A stretch of 48,365 bases of DNA. It comes from Promethearchaeia archaeon. Lineage in GTDB: Archaea > Asgardarchaeota > Lokiarchaeia > Sigyniarchaeales > SOKP01. The notes beneath the pieces are model-generated. The model ran no database searches, was not told where the DNA came from, and saw only the letters and a program-made list of their open reading frames with translations. Positions within the stretch are counted from its first letter, which is position 1; each line of letters opens with the position of its first letter. This document shows, piece after piece, positions 1 to 10,232 of the stretch. The stretch lies in NCBI GenBank assembly GCA_029856155.1, contig JAHQWL010000033.1, forward strand, positions 1 to 48,365, given 5' to 3'. Position numbers and translations under genes: made by a program.

Positions 1-57
1 GAGTTAGAGATATTATATTGGGCATTATTAGCTAGCTCTCAATATCCGTCTATCTAA
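1..57 (+). CDS. C-terminal tail of a truncated upstream gene
   Basis: The first 57 bases read open in frame 1 as 18 residues (ELEILYWALLASSQYPSI) and then TAA; the other two plus-strand frames hit stops within this stretch. This fits the 3' end of a gene that begins outside the window. Nothing about its function can be said from so little sequence, and chance openness is possible. Confidence 0.35.
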   Translation, partial: ELEILYWALLASSQYPSI

Positions 58-141
58 AATTAGTGAATTATTTTAACTAGTATTAGGTTTCAACTCAATA
101 AAAACAGGATTTGAAAAACTTAGTCAAAATTAAAATTATTA

Positions 142-753
142 TTATTTCTCAGTTAATTCGAAAATAGTGAGAAGAAACTTTTTCACAGTAGGTATCACTT
201 TCCCTTTTTTAACCGATTCATTCCATTTTATTATTACCTCATGATTATTTTTCAGATCATTCAAAGTGTTTTTACCTAACTGAATCCAATATTTTGTATC
301 AATTAGAGGTGCTTCATTATTAATTCCGGGACAATATTGTTTTCCCTTTTCAGTGTAAAATATATTTATTAAATTATTAGTTTCGCCTTTCTTCTCCTCT
401 AAAACTTTAAATGAAAATGGGAACGTTCGACAAAACATCGGCCTTAAGTTATAAATTAAACATTTCTTTTTTTCTGAACTATAAAAATAACAACCCCCCA
501 GACTGTTTTTGAGAAGGCCAACAAAAGCTAAACCTTGTTCTGTTTCTATAGGAGTAATAATCATTCTTTTTTTATCTTCATTAGTTAATGATTTTTCAAA
601 AATAAAAAATCCTAATATATCAACTACTTCATCAATATCTAGATCTAAACCTTTCTTAATTCTTAAAATATCTAAATATGTTAAAGTTACTAAAGTATTT
701 TTATCAGTACAGCAGTTACCACATCTAATGCAAGCAAATCTTAATTTTTTCAT
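142..753 (-). CDS. YkgJ-type CxxCxxCC cysteine-cluster protein
   Basis: 203-residue soluble protein. Near the N-terminus it carries CIRCGNCC (residues 8-15), the signature of the YkgJ/Fe-S-or-zinc-cluster family (UPF0153-like). Further cysteines in the middle (GGCYFY, KKCLIYNLRPMFCRTFPF) and near residue 140 (QYCPG) fit the family pattern in which eight or so cysteines bind a metal; R-P-x-x-C-R is typical. The biochemical role of the family is not settled; metal chelation is the usual annotation. The ATG at 753 lies just before the first cysteine pair, as expected. It is transcribed on the same strand as the large surface protein upstream, 57 bases away. Family assignment is good; function is unknown. 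Confidence 0.75.
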   Translation of the reverse strand: MKKLRFACIRCGNCCTDKNTLVTLTYLDILRIKKGLDLDIDEVVDILGFFIFEKSLTNEDKKRMIITPIETEQGLAFVGLLKNSLGGCYFYSSEKKKCLIYNLRPMFCRTFPFSFKVLEEKKGETNNLINIFYTEKGKQYCPGINNEAPLIDTKYWIQLGKNTLNDLKNNHEVIIKWNESVKKGKVIPTVKKFLLTIFELTEK

Positions 754-810
754 GTCATTTACAGAAAAAATAAGTGAAAAATAATAACAATTGAATTTTT
801 ATTAAGTAAT

Positions 811-3800
811 TTAATTACTTAATGGTATAATTAATTTTTGTTTGAGTAATGATTCAATTGCTTCGATAATTAAATCCTTATTTTCTTCGCTAACTAATTC
901 GACTATATTATTTAGATCAGCAATTTTATTATCTTCTGACATTGATTGAATAACATTTATTACTCGCATTTCCATCTTAGTTAATTTTCTTTCTTTTTTC
1001 ATAGTAATGAGGTTGATATCCTCCGATAATATAAATGAATCCTTGTAATATAGCTCAAAATATTCATTCAATATTTCTGGAACTAATATTTGAAAATCAT
1101 CTAAAGATCCATCCCAATCTTCTAATTTATTAGAAAGTTTTAGATTTAATGCTAAAATGAGATGAGAAATTTGACTTTTCAATCTTTCAGAGGAACGTTC
1201 TTTCAAAATAAAAACAGTTCGAATTTCTTCAATATCGGCAATTAAACAATAGAATTGCTTAAAATCTAATTCAATCATTTTTTCAATACCATACCCTTTA
1301 TCAAGTTCAGTAGATTCTAGCTCATTAATCTCTTTATCAATAAATTCTTCACCAATTGTAGTAATTGCTTGAATAAATCCTGAAAAAAGTTCTTTTTTAT
1401 GTTTCTCAAGAATTGAATAACTTTTCGAGTAAATTGGGATCCCACTTAACTTATGAACTACTACAATAGCTTGAATATTTTTGAGATCTTTAAATCTTTG
1501 AGTTTTCGAGAGTAACTCAGCTTCTTTTCTACGTCTTCTTGGTAAGAATACATAGGATCTTAAACTTAAAGCTCCGAGAGCACTAGCAACAATTAATAAT
1601 ACACCTATGATAATCCATAGTAAATAATTAGGGAGTCCTGATCCATTCACAGTAGGTTCTGCAATAACAACGATAAAAGAATATTGTAGAGTCTTATATA
1701 TTGAATTTTCAGGAGTAATTATAAGATTAAATTTAAAATTACCTTGTAAATTGTCGGGCAAATCAATAAGGACTTGATATAATTCAGATGTTGTTTCATT
1801 TAATGTACCTATTCCATATTCCCATGAATAACTTATATAAGCATGTTCTATAGAAATATTTGTTTTTGGGTCCAATAATTGTATCTGAATATTAATAGTT
1901 TCTCCGATTTCTGTTTCAATTGAATCCTCAAAACCAATAGGATTCAAGCGAAGTCCGATTTGAGTGATTAGTATTTGAAATGAAAAAACCGTCGTTGAGT
2001 AATTCTCCTTTTGAAATCTCAAATAAACATAATTAACTCCTAATGAAAAAATAGTAGGTGAACAAGAAATTGAAGTGTTATACCAATAATTTGCATAACC
2101 AGTACAGTTTTTTTCGTAATCACTGGCAACAAAAGTCATTAAACCATCTGCTAAATAAACCATTTCTGAGGTTGCCAAACTTTGGGCTGAAATTGAAAAA
2201 TCATCATTAAAGTCTAATTCTAATAGATAATTTTCAGTTACCTTCTCTGAATCTATCAGTACAGTCAAATTTATTTTTTGAGCACTAATTAAAAATTGAA
2301 ACGAAAATATATCAGTAGTATAATTTTCTAATTCAAATTTTAAATAAACGTAATTAATACCCGGATTAAAATATGAACCAGAAATCTCAATTGAAGTATT
2401 ATACCATAAAACTGTTGTTTCTTTTAACTCCTTATTAAAATTATCCTTAATAAATGTAACATTTGCTCCTGATAAATAGACTTTTTCACCGTTAGCATAT
2501 ACTCTAGCAGAAATATTTACCTCTTCCTTGAAAGTTAATTCTTTAATAGAATACTCAGCAATCTCTTTACCATTAACTAATGTTGATATATTAACAGTTT
2601 GCGCACTGATTAACAACTGAAATCCAAAGTTCTTTATCTGATAATTCTCTTGTTCAAATCTGATATATACAAAATTTAATCCTGCAGTAAAATTTGTACT
2701 AGTTATCGGAATTGTATCATTAAACCAAGCATTTCCCCCTTCGATAATAATCTTGTAATAATAATTAGAATTCCAAGTAATATTTCCACCTGTAAGATAT
2801 TTGCTATCAGTCTGACCGAAAATTCTAACAGATACATCGATATCTTCTTTGAACATAACTTCAATTAAAGAGTTTTCTTGGATTTTTTGAGAATTAATAT
2901 AAACTGAGATATTGACATTTTGTTCACTAATGAGTACCTGGAATCCAAAATTCGTAATTTGATAATTTTCTTGCTCAAACTTGATATATACAAAATTTAA
3001 TCCTGCAGTAAAATTTGTACTAGTTATCGGAATTGTATCATTAAACCAAGCATTTCCCCCTTCGATAATATTTTTGCGATAATAATTAGAATTCCAAGTA
3101 ACATTCCCACCTGTGAGATAAGAATTATCAATATTACCAAAGATCCTTATGGAGATATTTACATCTTCTTTAAAGACAGCCTCAATTAGTGAGTTCTCTT
3201 GGATCTTTTGAGAATTAATATAAACAGAGATATTTACAGATTGTTCAATTATCTCAAATTGAAAGATTGCGTTCTGAATTTCAAAAGCTAGAGCCGAGAA
3301 ATTCAATTTTATTTGATATGTTCCCAAATCATTAATATATGAAGTATCAAATTCGATTGTATAATTTCCATCAAAATGGTCGATTATATTATAATATTTA
3401 GTGTCAATGTTTACATTTACTTTCGCTCCTAAAATACCATCCCCTATAGAATCTGTATAGCTATACTTAATCGTACCGTTATCATTTAATTCAATATAAT
3501 ATTCTGAATCTAAACGTAATAAGTTAGTTTCTTCTAATAATATGATTTTTAATGTCATATTATAGGTTTTAAATCCAATCTTAGAACAACTAATTAATAT
3601 CTCATAAAAACCATTTTGTCCTAATTGAGAAGAATTCAAAATTGTATCATAGATTCCTAAAGATACTTCTTCAAACCTTATTAATTCAGTCGATAAATTG
3701 TAAGTAATAAGCGCATTGGAGATTTGTTTATTATTTTCAAAATCCATTAATTGAATCCTTAATGGAATAAGATCGCCAAAAAATGCTTCTGTAATTAAAT

Positions 3801-5976
3801 CTGAAATAGCATCTTTAGGTTGTAATAATATTAGTGAACTTTGATGATTAACAATGAAACTTGATTTTAAACCTCCTAATGCTGTACCATTACTCCAAAA
3901 TAGAGTGTATTCATAAAGACCTCCAGTTGTATTAATTGCACCAAAAGTAATTTCTGAAAAAGTAACATTTCCATTCACAGGAGATTTACTCTCTGTAAAG
4001 AAAATTGTTCCATTAGGATGATAAATTGTGAGATGTATTTCTCCAATATCATTTGGTATTCTAGTCTTATAATTTAGCAAAGTTGTTATTTGAGTAGACT
4101 CTCCCGTACTGAAGTTAGCAGTTTCAATCCATTGATTTTCTTTAAATAATTTTGTATTAGAAGAATTTAAATAATTTGGTGAAGAAGCTTTAAAATACCA
4201 CCATCCTGGAAAAATAGCATAAGTTTTATTAATCTTTAAGTAGGAATCTCCTACTTTTCCTTTCTCAAATGGAATGTTTTGTAAGGTTGAATCTTTTACA
4301 TTTAAAAATTCCCATTCCAATGGTTTTTCAATTATAAAATTGTTATCAGAATATTCAACTGGTACATATAAATTGTGATAAAATTCCCAATATATAGTAC
4401 CATTATTTAGTATTTTATAATTTACACCTTCTATGCCTTGTTGATTTACCGCTGAAATTGTTTTGTGATTTCCATAAATTGTAGTATTCATGTCAAATAT
4501 TAAATAAGGTGAAGAACAATTTAGAGTAAGGATTATTGGATTAGAATCCCACGTGTGTTTTAGAGTTTTATTCGAATATCCCCAAACTTCTTGATCACCA
4601 AAATTATTACCATTTATTTTTAAATCGATACCACTCTGGGATGAATTTGCCATTGTAGTTACTGTGAGAGAAATATTATCGAAATAAATTATATTCATTA
4701 GTCCTTCATTAGTTACTCCTGTATATGTATAACCTGCTCCGATCATAAATCCTAATGAAATATTAAATTCTTGTTGGTAAATATTTTTATTAAATATTTT
4801 AGTAAGATTATCCCATGAGTCTGTAAAACGTCTACCTGAAGTGAGCCATTTTCTTTTTCCTAATTCCGTAACGTCTAACATTCCTTTAGAAAATATTTTT
4901 TGATCATTTAATTTAACGTAAAAGTAATGATCATTGGTAGGTAGAGCATATTGGCAATAATAATCGAAACTTAAATAAGCTTCAACAACAGGTCCACTTG
5001 GAATTGTAAAGTTTTGATAAACTTCTGAGAAAGCACCTGTATCATAACTAAATACGTCTGGTGTGTCAGGATCATGTGCTCCCATTAATGCTACAAACAT
5101 TGCAGTTGTGTTCTTTACTTCAGCTGTTCCATGATAATTAAAGCCATCTGATTCTCCCACACCTCCACTAACAGATTGATATTTGAATCCCCACTCATTA
5201 GAATTAATGTCCCAATTTGACGTAGAATTCACATATTCATAATAATCTATTTCATATCCAAAATATTCGATTGACCCATCTGATTCATATAAAAATGCAA
5301 TCGTATCTCCGTGAATCCATGGAGAATAAAAATCATTATCTCCACTTGAATTTATATAATAAATATAATATGAACCATTACAAATATATAAGAAATCAAA
5401 ATCGGGTTCAAATGCTACTTTTCGAAAATGAACTCGGATAAAATTGGCTCCAGGAACAGTTATTTCATTATCAACATCAGGACCAGGGTTATTCCAATTT
5501 ACACTATGACTCGTGTCATAATGGGGATACGTGCTATAATTTTCATATACTCTATATATTATAGGTGAGAAAAATCCCGAATTATTTATCCAATTTCGTT
5601 TGTCTTGAATATTTTTTATCGATGTTTCTATTTTTGATGCTTCCCAATCATGAACGTCATCTAAATTATACGTAACATTCAGCTTTTCTTGATTTTCTAA
5701 AGAGATGTGATGATTTTTATTATAGAGATTACCATAATCAGTTATATTTAGAGGAGGTTCAGTTCCTTGAAAAAAATATGATTCTTCATTAGCATTTTTC
5801 AATGTTGGATTATAAAATTCAAAAGTATCTAAAGAGTTATTGATACAATTATGAGTTAGTCTTGGAATGAAAATTGAACAGATATTAAATAATAAAGTCA
5901 AAAAGAAAATGCAAGCTATTAATTTTAACTTATTAGCCTTCTTTTTAAAAATACCGTTTAAAATACCTCTGTACAA
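811..5976 (-). CDS. Giant surface receptor: CUB-like domain, Ig-like repeats, TM helix, cytoplasmic longin-like domain
   Basis: 1721 residues. An N-terminal hydrophobic segment (about 17-38) acts as signal or anchor. Residues about 165-248 resemble a CUB domain (GANFIRVHF, DFDFLYICNG, final GYEIDYYEY). A beta-rich jelly-roll-like part follows (about 290-450), then Ig-like domains. Four tandem units of about 107 residues occupy roughly 911-1334, each with the pattern VNIS...YLTGGN.TW...WFNDT...FVYI.FE.ENY. Many N-x-S/T sequons suggest a glycosylated exterior. A second TM helix lies at about 1447-1469, followed by an RRRRK stop-transfer stretch. The cytoplasmic part starts with a longin/roadblock-like domain (about 1499-1645; IQAIVVVHKLSGIPIYS, LFSGFIQAI) and ends with a winged-helix-like segment (about 1646-1721). 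In Asgard archaea longin-like domains are linked to small GTPases, so a signalling receptor is a reasonable inference, not proven. Confidence 0.7.
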   Translation of the reverse strand: MYRGILNGIFKKKANKLKLIACIFFLTLLFNICSIFIPRLTHNCINNSLDTFEFYNPTLKNANEESYFFQGTEPPLNITDYGNLYNKNHHISLENQEKLNVTYNLDDVHDWEASKIETSIKNIQDKRNWINNSGFFSPIIYRVYENYSTYPHYDTSHSVNWNNPGPDVDNEITVPGANFIRVHFRKVAFEPDFDFLYICNGSYYIYYINSSGDNDFYSPWIHGDTIAFLYESDGSIEYFGYEIDYYEYVNSTSNWDINSNEWGFKYQSVSGGVGESDGFNYHGTAEVKNTTAMFVALMGAHDPDTPDVFSYDTGAFSEVYQNFTIPSGPVVEAYLSFDYYCQYALPTNDHYFYVKLNDQKIFSKGMLDVTELGKRKWLTSGRRFTDSWDNLTKIFNKNIYQQEFNISLGFMIGAGYTYTGVTNEGLMNIIYFDNISLTVTTMANSSQSGIDLKINGNNFGDQEVWGYSNKTLKHTWDSNPIILTLNCSSPYLIFDMNTTIYGNHKTISAVNQQGIEGVNYKILNNGTIYWEFYHNLYVPVEYSDNNFIIEKPLEWEFLNVKDSTLQNIPFEKGKVGDSYLKINKTYAIFPGWWYFKASSPNYLNSSNTKLFKENQWIETANFSTGESTQITTLLNYKTRIPNDIGEIHLTIYHPNGTIFFTESKSPVNGNVTFSEITFGAINTTGGLYEYTLFWSNGTALGGLKSSFIVNHQSSLILLQPKDAISDLITEAFFGDLIPLRIQLMDFENNKQISNALITYNLSTELIRFEEVSLGIYDTILNSSQLGQNGFYEILISCSKIGFKTYNMTLKIILLEETNLLRLDSEYYIELNDNGTIKYSYTDSIGDGILGAKVNVNIDTKYYNIIDHFDGNYTIEFDTSYINDLGTYQIKLNFSALAFEIQNAIFQFEIIEQSVNISVYINSQKIQENSLIEAVFKEDVNISIRIFGNIDNSYLTGGNVTWNSNYYRKNIIEGGNAWFNDTIPITSTNFTAGLNFVYIKFEQENYQITNFGFQVLISEQNVNISVYINSQKIQENSLIEVMFKEDIDVSVRIFGQTDSKYLTGGNITWNSNYYYKIIIEGGNAWFNDTIPITSTNFTAGLNFVYIRFEQENYQIKNFGFQLLISAQTVNISTLVNGKEIAEYSIKELTFKEEVNISARVYANGEKVYLSGANVTFIKDNFNKELKETTVLWYNTSIEISGSYFNPGINYVYLKFELENYTTDIFSFQFLISAQKINLTVLIDSEKVTENYLLELDFNDDFSISAQSLATSEMVYLADGLMTFVASDYEKNCTGYANYWYNTSISCSPTIFSLGVNYVYLRFQKENYSTTVFSFQILITQIGLRLNPIGFEDSIETEIGETINIQIQLLDPKTNISIEHAYISYSWEYGIGTLNETTSELYQVLIDLPDNLQGNFKFNLIITPENSIYKTLQYSFIVVIAEPTVNGSGLPNYLLWIIIGVLLIVASALGALSLRSYVFLPRRRRKEAELLSKTQRFKDLKNIQAIVVVHKLSGIPIYSKSYSILEKHKKELFSGFIQAITTIGEEFIDKEINELESTELDKGYGIEKMIELDFKQFYCLIADIEEIRTVFILKERSSERLKSQISHLILALNLKLSNKLEDWDGSLDDFQILVPEILNEYFELYYKDSFILSEDINLITMKKERKLTKMEMRVINVIQSMSEDNKIADLNNIVELVSEENKDLIIEAIESLLKQKLIIPLSN
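1950..3247 (-). repeat. Four tandem ~107-aa (321-bp) extracellular repeats inside the surface protein
   Basis: Four consecutive Ig-like units of about 106-107 residues. The first two are nearly identical even at DNA level: the block containing 'tgatatatac' at 2661 recurs at 2982, an offset of 321 bases, with about 80 following bases almost unchanged (cctgcagtaaaatttgtact and on). The other two are clearly related but diverged, so the array grew by stepwise in-frame duplication, the newest step being recent or homogenised. Confidence 0.85.
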
Positions 5977-6103
5977 AAAAATCCCCTTATAAAAAGATAT
6001 TAATAAATCCGATTATGTAATAAAAATAAAGTTTCATAAATTTAAATGATTGTTTTAAATTTTTTAAAATAGATTTTTGAAGAATTAGGTCAAAAATTGT
6101 TAT

Positions 6104-6418
6104 TTAATTCGGCAAGAATTCTTCTTTTAAATCTTCAATAATAGATCTTTTATCTCTTTCTGAGATTCGATTTATGTTGACACCACGATTATTGTAAGTA
6201 TCAGGAGGGATATCCTTAAATAGAGATAATAATAAAATGAGGGCATTTGTTACTAAAGTCCGATTATGAGTACGTTCAAGATATTTCATAAGCTCTATTA
6301 TAGACTTACTTTTCCAAATTTCTGTCTCCTCTTGGCTAATTTTCTCTTTTTGGAAAAAATCAATAATTTTCAAATAACACTCTATTTCCAAATCATCGCT
6401 ATTAATGTTGATCTTCAT
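6104..6418 (-). CDS. Small protein of unknown function (104 aa)
   Basis: Not recognised. The sequence is charged and probably all-helical, with no membrane segment and no metal motif. Helical stretches around residues 13-50 and 58-70 (LVTNALILLLSLF) could form a compact helical bundle. The ATG at 6418 is the only good start. It is 128 bases from the start of the large surface gene and on the same strand, so co-regulation is possible but not shown. Codon usage resembles the neighbours, which supports a real gene. Confidence 0.5.
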   Translation of the reverse strand: MKININSDDLEIECYLKIIDFFQKEKISQEETEIWKSKSIIELMKYLERTHNRTLVTNALILLLSLFKDIPPDTYNNRGVNINRISERDKRSIIEDLKEEFLPN

Positions 6419-6839
6419 CTTTCCCTAGGTTTTTTTTTATTCTAATTATTTAAACTTAAAACTTATTTTTAAGCTCACTTATTTAATTGATTTTTTGTTC
6501 TGATATTTCGCACAAATTTATTATATATTATATTTATTCAACCCAAAGTACATACAAATCTTAATTCTCGAATGAAAATATTTTGTGTGTAAAAAAATTT
6601 ATAGTATCTTAATATTAAATCTTCCAGCTATTTTATCTTCCAGTATAATATATGGATATCATTTCAATTCAAAAAAACAAGAATTTATTAAAAAATGACG
6701 ACAAAAAAGATTTTAATTAAACCTTCTGTGAGAAATTTACAAAAAGAGATTATCAATCAAATTTACTAGAAACGATTATAAAACTAGATATATCAGAATG
6801 CTTTTAGTATTGAATATAGCTAAAAAAAGAGAAAAGGTT
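6419..6839. other. Intergenic region without a recognisable gene
   Basis: About 420 AT-rich bases between two minus-strand genes. The only readable item is a 24-codon plus-strand ORF at 6695-6769 (MTTKKILIKPSVRNLQKEII...), too short to trust; it might be debris of a gene. The minus-strand T-rich stretch at 6823-6835 may end the upstream aminopeptidase transcript. No tRNA-like fold was seen. Confidence 0.4.
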
Positions 6840-7949
6840 TTAGATTTTCCACTTTCCTTCTTCATAGATAACTTTATCATCAGCTAATATTTTTGAACCT
6901 TTTAGTTTCATATCTTTCAAAATATCCCAATGTATCCCACATTTATTTTTTGAACCTGCTTCCTCAATTCCAGATCCAAGGGCACAATGAATTGGCCCTC
7001 CCAATTTTTCATCGAAAAGCATATTTTTCGTAAATTGAGTTATACCATAATTAGTTCCAATAGCAAATTCACCCAATATATCAGCATTTTCAATTTTTAA
7101 TAATTCAATTAATAATTCTTCGCCCTTATCTGCTGTGGATTCTATTACTTTTCCATCCTTGAACTCTAAATATATATTCTGGATTTCTTTACCCTGATAT
7201 ATGCCAGGATATGTAAACCGAATATGACCACTTACAGAATTCTCAATCGGTGCAGTATATATCTCACCAGCAGGTAAATTAATATGACCACAATCATTTA
7301 GCCAAAGTCTCCCTTTAACAGACATTGTTAAATCAGTATCTTCACCAATTATTTGAATTTTCTCAGTATCTTTTAAGTGTTTACAGATTTCATCCTGTTT
7401 TTTCTCCATCGCTAGCCATTCTTTAACGGGGTCTTCTTGATCTAGGAATAATGCTTTCTTTATAAACTCAAAATAAGAGAATAAATCCATATTAGCTTCT
7501 TGGGCAAATGAATTGCATGGAAATGGTAATAGAAGATATTTTAATTCTTTTTTACCCATTCTTTCCATCAAGATGCCCCAAAGCTCTCTATTAGCGGGTG
7601 ATCCTTGAACTTTTGTTATTAATTTTGGATCAACTAAACTCATTTTACGGGTATTATAATCTCCAGATATTACAATATATGAATCAAATTCTTTCATAAT
7701 CGATTTTTGAATAGGATCTATATAAAGTAATTGTTCTTCAGATGAGTATTTCAATCTTAATTCTTGAATTCCTTCAATTTGAACATTAAGAAGAGGATGA
7801 CCTCCAGCTTTGATAATTTCGATATACATAGCTTGAAAAAGCTCTTCTGCTAAAGCAGGACCTGTAATGAAGATTCTCTCTCCCTTCTTTACGTTAACAG
7901 CATGATTAATTGCTATTTTTGCTAATTTTTTATAAAAAGTATTAATCAT
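6840..7949 (-). CDS. Aminopeptidase of family M29 (AmpS/AmpT type)
   Basis: 369 residues, the usual length for the thermophilic metallo-aminopeptidase family M29. These cytosolic enzymes remove N-terminal amino acids from peptides and use two metal ions (Co or Zn). Diagnostic features: NLPAGEIYTAPIENSVSG (about 223-240) with the metal-binding Glu, the later GEFAIGTNYGI block with its conserved acidic neighbour, HCALG, and the C-terminal IHWD motif supplying the last His and Asp ligands. The start ATG at 7949 gives the conserved N-terminus (KLAKIAINHAVNVKKGERIFI). It stands alone on the minus strand, divergent from the acetone carboxylase operon, sharing a 111-base promoter region with it. Confidence 0.9.
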   Translation of the reverse strand: MINTFYKKLAKIAINHAVNVKKGERIFITGPALAEELFQAMYIEIIKAGGHPLLNVQIEGIQELRLKYSSEEQLLYIDPIQKSIMKEFDSYIVISGDYNTRKMSLVDPKLITKVQGSPANRELWGILMERMGKKELKYLLLPFPCNSFAQEANMDLFSYFEFIKKALFLDQEDPVKEWLAMEKKQDEICKHLKDTEKIQIIGEDTDLTMSVKGRLWLNDCGHINLPAGEIYTAPIENSVSGHIRFTYPGIYQGKEIQNIYLEFKDGKVIESTADKGEELLIELLKIENADILGEFAIGTNYGITQFTKNMLFDEKLGGPIHCALGSGIEEAGSKNKCGIHWDILKDMKLKGSKILADDKVIYEEGKWKI

Positions 7950-8060
7950 AATTAACCTAATTTTTCATCTTATTTTTATATTTATAAAAATTATATCCTT
8001 AAATAATTTAAACGAGTATTAGAATTGTCATATTATAATTTTAAAAATAGGTGAAATTTT

Positions 8061-10232
8061 ATGTCGAAATCAAAAAAACTAGTGGCTATGGCTTTTGATA
8101 CAGGAGGAACAATGTCAGATACTTTTATAATTGATGAGGGAGGAGATTTTATCGTAGGAAAAGCTCAAACAACACCAGATAACGAATCTGAGGGTATCTT
8201 AAATTCTGTTGGAGATGCATTGCAACAATGGAATACTTCTATAGGAGTATCTGGTCATTCTATAGAGGCATTAGTGTATTCTGGTACTGCTATGGTAAAT
8301 AGACTTTTAGAGCGACAAGGTAATAGTAACATAGGGGTAATTGTTAATGCGGGATTTGAGGATTTGCATAGACTTGGTCGAGCTTTACAATGTTGGATCT
8401 ATTTAGACTATGGAGGGCGTTTACATGCTAGAGAACACGAACATCCAGAACCATTAATACCAAGAAAACAAATTAAAGGTGTTCGTGGGAGAATAAATTT
8501 CTGGGGAGATGAATTGATACCTCTTTACAAAGAGGAAGCTAAGAAAGCTGTTGAAGAATTACTTGATATGAATGTAGACAGTATTTGTGTATGTTTGCTT
8601 TGTTCATACATGAATTCTAGCCATGAATTACAAGTAAAAATGATAGCTGAAAAGATAATGAAGGAAAAAGGAAAAGAGATTCCTATTATTTTATCATGTG
8701 AACACAACCCTGTGAGAGGTGAAACTCCAAGATTAAATGCTCTTATTATTGAACAATATGCTGCTGAACCTTCAAGAAAACAATTAATAAAAATTGCTAA
8801 AACAATGAAACAGAAGGGCATTTCTGCTCCCTTAAGAATCCTTACAACATATGGGGGAACAATATCTCCTTATCATAAAACTCTTATACCAACTATGGTT
8901 TCAGGTCCAATTGGTGGAATGATTGGAACTCAATTTATTGCTAGGGAATATGGAATAAAAAATTTAGTTTCCTCTGATGTTGGTGGCACTAGTTTTGATG
9001 TAGGTTTAGTGATGGAAAGATATGTACCAACTAAATGGGAGAGTTCTATGGGGAGATTTATTTTAAATATCCCTATGATCGCTTTAGATTCAATAGGCGC
9101 TGGGACAGGTATGTACGTAAAATACAACGAAATTTCAGGGCGGTTGGAATTTGGTCCTGAAAGTGCTGGTTATAAAATAGGTGTTTGTAATGAAGAATCT
9201 GATGTAGAAACCGTTACAATGACAGATTGTAGTTTAATATTGGGATATCTTAATCCAGAGTATTTTCTAGGTGGTAAAATTTTATTGAATAAGGATCGAG
9301 CTTTTAAATTTATTAGAGAACAACTGGCAGAACCTTTTAAAGCAGATCCTTATGACACAGCTCGAGGTGCTTTAGATCTCATTGAGATTAATATGAAAAA
9401 CCATCTCAATGGAATGATCCAAGGATTAGGATTTAGACCCGAAAATTACACATTAATATCATTTGGTGGGGGAGGTCCTTTACACGTAGCGGGATATTCA
9501 AGAGGTTTAAACTTTCAGAATATATTGATACCAGAATGGGCTCCTGCATTCTCCGCTTTTGGATGTGCCTGTGCAGACCATTCATATAGACATGAAAAAT
9601 CGGTAGATTTAGTTATACCACCAGATGGAAGTATGATAGGTTTTGTTGCTTCTATACTTAGCTCAACTTGGAATGAATTAAAAAATAGTATAATCAAAGA
9701 ATTTGAGGCTGAAGGAAGAGATCCTAGTGAAATGATTTTCAAACCATCTCTACGTCTACAATATTTCGGAATGTTAGATGATCTAGAAGTCCAATCTCCA
9801 GTAGAAGAATTAACTATTGATTATTCATCTGAACTTCAAAGATATGATTCAACTGAGCTAGAGGATATTACTCATCGTTATGATGATCTTTTTGAACAAA
9901 TTTTTAAAAGGGGAACTAAAAGCCCGGAGTTAGGTTATCATGTAACTAAATGTATCGGTACAGGAATAGTACCAGTACCTAAACCCAAGTTACCTGAACA
10001 TAAAATGGGTAAAGAAGAACCAAATATCATCGCATCTAAAGGAACAAGGGATATTTATTGGGAAAATAATTGGCATGGAGCTTCAATATGGGAGATGGCT
10101 TTACTTAATTCAGGGAATGTTATACAAGGGCCTGCGATTGTTGAAGCACCAGCTACAACTCTAGTCGTCCCTCCAGGTTATAAAGTTAAAATTGATAATC
10201 ATAGAATATTCCATATGGAGGTAAAATCATAA
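8061..10232 (+). CDS. acxA: Acetone carboxylase beta subunit (HyuA-like)
   Basis: 723 residues. It belongs to the hydantoinase/oxoprolinase A superfamily and matches acetone carboxylase beta closely in layout (about 717 residues in Xanthobacter). This subunit binds ATP and phosphorylates acetone and bicarbonate. Visible signatures: ATP-loop FDTGGTMSDTF (13-23), VYSGTAM-like LVYSGTAMVNR, AAEPSRKQL, SGPIGGMIGTQF, SDVGGTSFDVGL, SFGGGGPLHVAGYSRGL, SAFGCACADHSYRHEKS and the final GPAIVEAPATTLVVPPGYK. GGTGA precedes the ATG. Its stop overlaps the acxB start by one base (TAATG), so translation is coupled. Substrate could also be another ketone; acetone is inferred from the gamma subunit gene in the operon. 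Confidence 0.88.
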   Translation: MSKSKKLVAMAFDTGGTMSDTFIIDEGGDFIVGKAQTTPDNESEGILNSVGDALQQWNTSIGVSGHSIEALVYSGTAMVNRLLERQGNSNIGVIVNAGFEDLHRLGRALQCWIYLDYGGRLHAREHEHPEPLIPRKQIKGVRGRINFWGDELIPLYKEEAKKAVEELLDMNVDSICVCLLCSYMNSSHELQVKMIAEKIMKEKGKEIPIILSCEHNPVRGETPRLNALIIEQYAAEPSRKQLIKIAKTMKQKGISAPLRILTTYGGTISPYHKTLIPTMVSGPIGGMIGTQFIAREYGIKNLVSSDVGGTSFDVGLVMERYVPTKWESSMGRFILNIPMIALDSIGAGTGMYVKYNEISGRLEFGPESAGYKIGVCNEESDVETVTMTDCSLILGYLNPEYFLGGKILLNKDRAFKFIREQLAEPFKADPYDTARGALDLIEINMKNHLNGMIQGLGFRPENYTLISFGGGGPLHVAGYSRGLNFQNILIPEWAPAFSAFGCACADHSYRHEKSVDLVIPPDGSMIGFVASILSSTWNELKNSIIKEFEAEGRDPSEMIFKPSLRLQYFGMLDDLEVQSPVEELTIDYSSELQRYDSTELEDITHRYDDLFEQIFKRGTKSPELGYHVTKCIGTGIVPVPKPKLPEHKMGKEEPNIIASKGTRDIYWENNWHGASIWEMALLNSGNVIQGPAIVEAPATTLVVPPGYKVKIDNHRIFHMEVKS

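Noticed and set aside
6695..6769. 24-codon ORF as a gene
   Set aside because: Too short, no ribosome binding site and no family resemblance strong enough to name.
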